A stretch of 13,874 nt of DNA from Comamonadaceae bacterium (GTDB lineage Bacteria > Pseudomonadota > Gammaproteobacteria > Burkholderiales > Burkholderiaceae_C). Where the stretch lies: NCBI GenBank assembly GCA_947494405.1, contig CANLWQ010000020.1, forward strand, positions 1 through 13,874. Reading direction: 5' to 3'. The notes below the pieces were generated by a model. It was not told where the DNA came from. It made no database searches and was given only the letters and a program-made list of their open reading frames with translations. Position 1 is the first letter of the stretch; each line of letters starts with the position of its first letter. Shown here piece by piece: positions 13,814 to 13,874 of this stretch. The position numbers were made by a program, and so were the translations under genes.

Positions 13814-13874
13814 AAGATACCAGATTGCCAGCCTTATGAAAGCCCAGCACAGCATCACGCAAATCGCCAGTCTG
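13785..13874 (+). CDS. IS30-family transposase, N-terminus (partial, runs off the window)
   Basis: Thirty codons are visible from ATG 13785. KHLSQIERYQIASLMKAQHS then ITQIAS match the N-terminal helix-turn-helix of IS30 transposases, whose members begin with xYxxLTxxERYxIxxLxxxGxSxxxIA. The DDE catalytic core lies outside the window. The in-frame stop TGA eight codons upstream leaves this ATG as the only good start. It has no Shine-Dalgarno sequence and is overlapped by a short ORF that does have one, which suggests coupled or restricted translation. The rest of the gene is unseen, so it cannot be judged intact. Confidence 0.82.
   Translation, partial: MNYKHLSQIERYQIASLMKAQHSITQIASL

Larger units (their letters stand above)
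13675..13874 (+). mobile_element. IS30-family insertion sequence, left end (continues past the window)
   Basis: An IS30-type transposase begins at 13785. The preceding stretch contains a plausible inverted-repeat-like end with a small palindrome, GCAC-GAA-GTGC at 13696-13706, within ATTCAAGCACGAAGTGCAAC. The exact terminus is not fixed because the right end is missing; 13675-13695 is a reasonable range. It lies just after the DprE2-like gene, so it may separate the operon from further genes. About 50 bases between 13625 and 13674 contain nothing recognisable, and no terminator was seen. Confidence 0.6.

Noticed and set aside
1..13874. tRNA or rRNA genes, CRISPR arrays, intrinsic terminators, JUMPstart/ops elements
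   Set aside because: I looked on both strands and found no spaced identical repeats, no GC-rich hairpin followed by a T-run, and no ops core ahead of the glycan operons.

Overview
The window looks like part of a surface-polysaccharide (exopolysaccharide, O-antigen or glycoprotein-glycan) locus from a Gram-negative bacterium. It is most likely a betaproteobacterium of the Burkholderiales (Comamonadaceae-like). This placement is inferred from the GC-rich core genes, the gene content and the IS families; no rRNA or other marker gene is present. Base composition is mosaic: positions 12541-12600 hold 37 G/C in 60, while 2641-2700 hold 16 G/C in 60.

Left block, minus strand, 8240 down to 1. Transcription runs leftward through a 33-codon remnant of the C-terminus of a UDP-glucose 6-dehydrogenase (8139-8240), an ABC lipid-linked glycan exporter/flippase (6367-8142), an FkbM-family methyltransferase (5593-6366), two GT4 glycosyltransferases (4376-5527 and 3048-4379), a hexapeptide-repeat acyltransferase (2420-3058), a class I SAM methyltransferase (1562-2407), a third GT4 enzyme (151-1410) and the N-terminus of a fourth (1-138, cut by the window edge). 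Several genes overlap by 4-11 bases or abut exactly. The set suits building a repeat unit on the cytoplasmic side, decorating it with methyl and acyl groups, and moving it across the inner membrane.

Middle, 8241-9695. A dead IS21-family element lies between the two divergent operons. It has an istB pseudogene with a stop codon inside its P-loop, an istA C-terminal fragment with an in-frame amber codon, and imperfect terminal direct repeats on the istB side. The element adjoins the truncated ugd on one side and the unusual TTG start of the next operon on the other.

Right block, plus strand, 9696-13624. Four tightly coupled genes encode a HAD-UbiA fusion prenyltransferase, a GtrA-type small membrane protein, a DprE1-like FAD oxidoreductase and a DprE2-like short-chain dehydrogenase. 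By homology this is a Gram-negative version of the mycobacterial decaprenyl-phosphoryl-arabinose pathway. It predicts a polyprenyl-phosphate pentose donor, probably D-arabinofuranose, made in the cytoplasm, epimerised at C2, and perhaps flipped by GtrA for use in the periplasm. The pentosyltransferase that would use it is not in the window.

Right edge. An IS30-family element begins around 13675-13695 and runs off the window. It shows the first 30 codons of its transposase, preceded by an overlapping 24-codon ORF with a strong Shine-Dalgarno sequence. No RNA genes, CRISPR arrays or convincing intrinsic terminators were seen.
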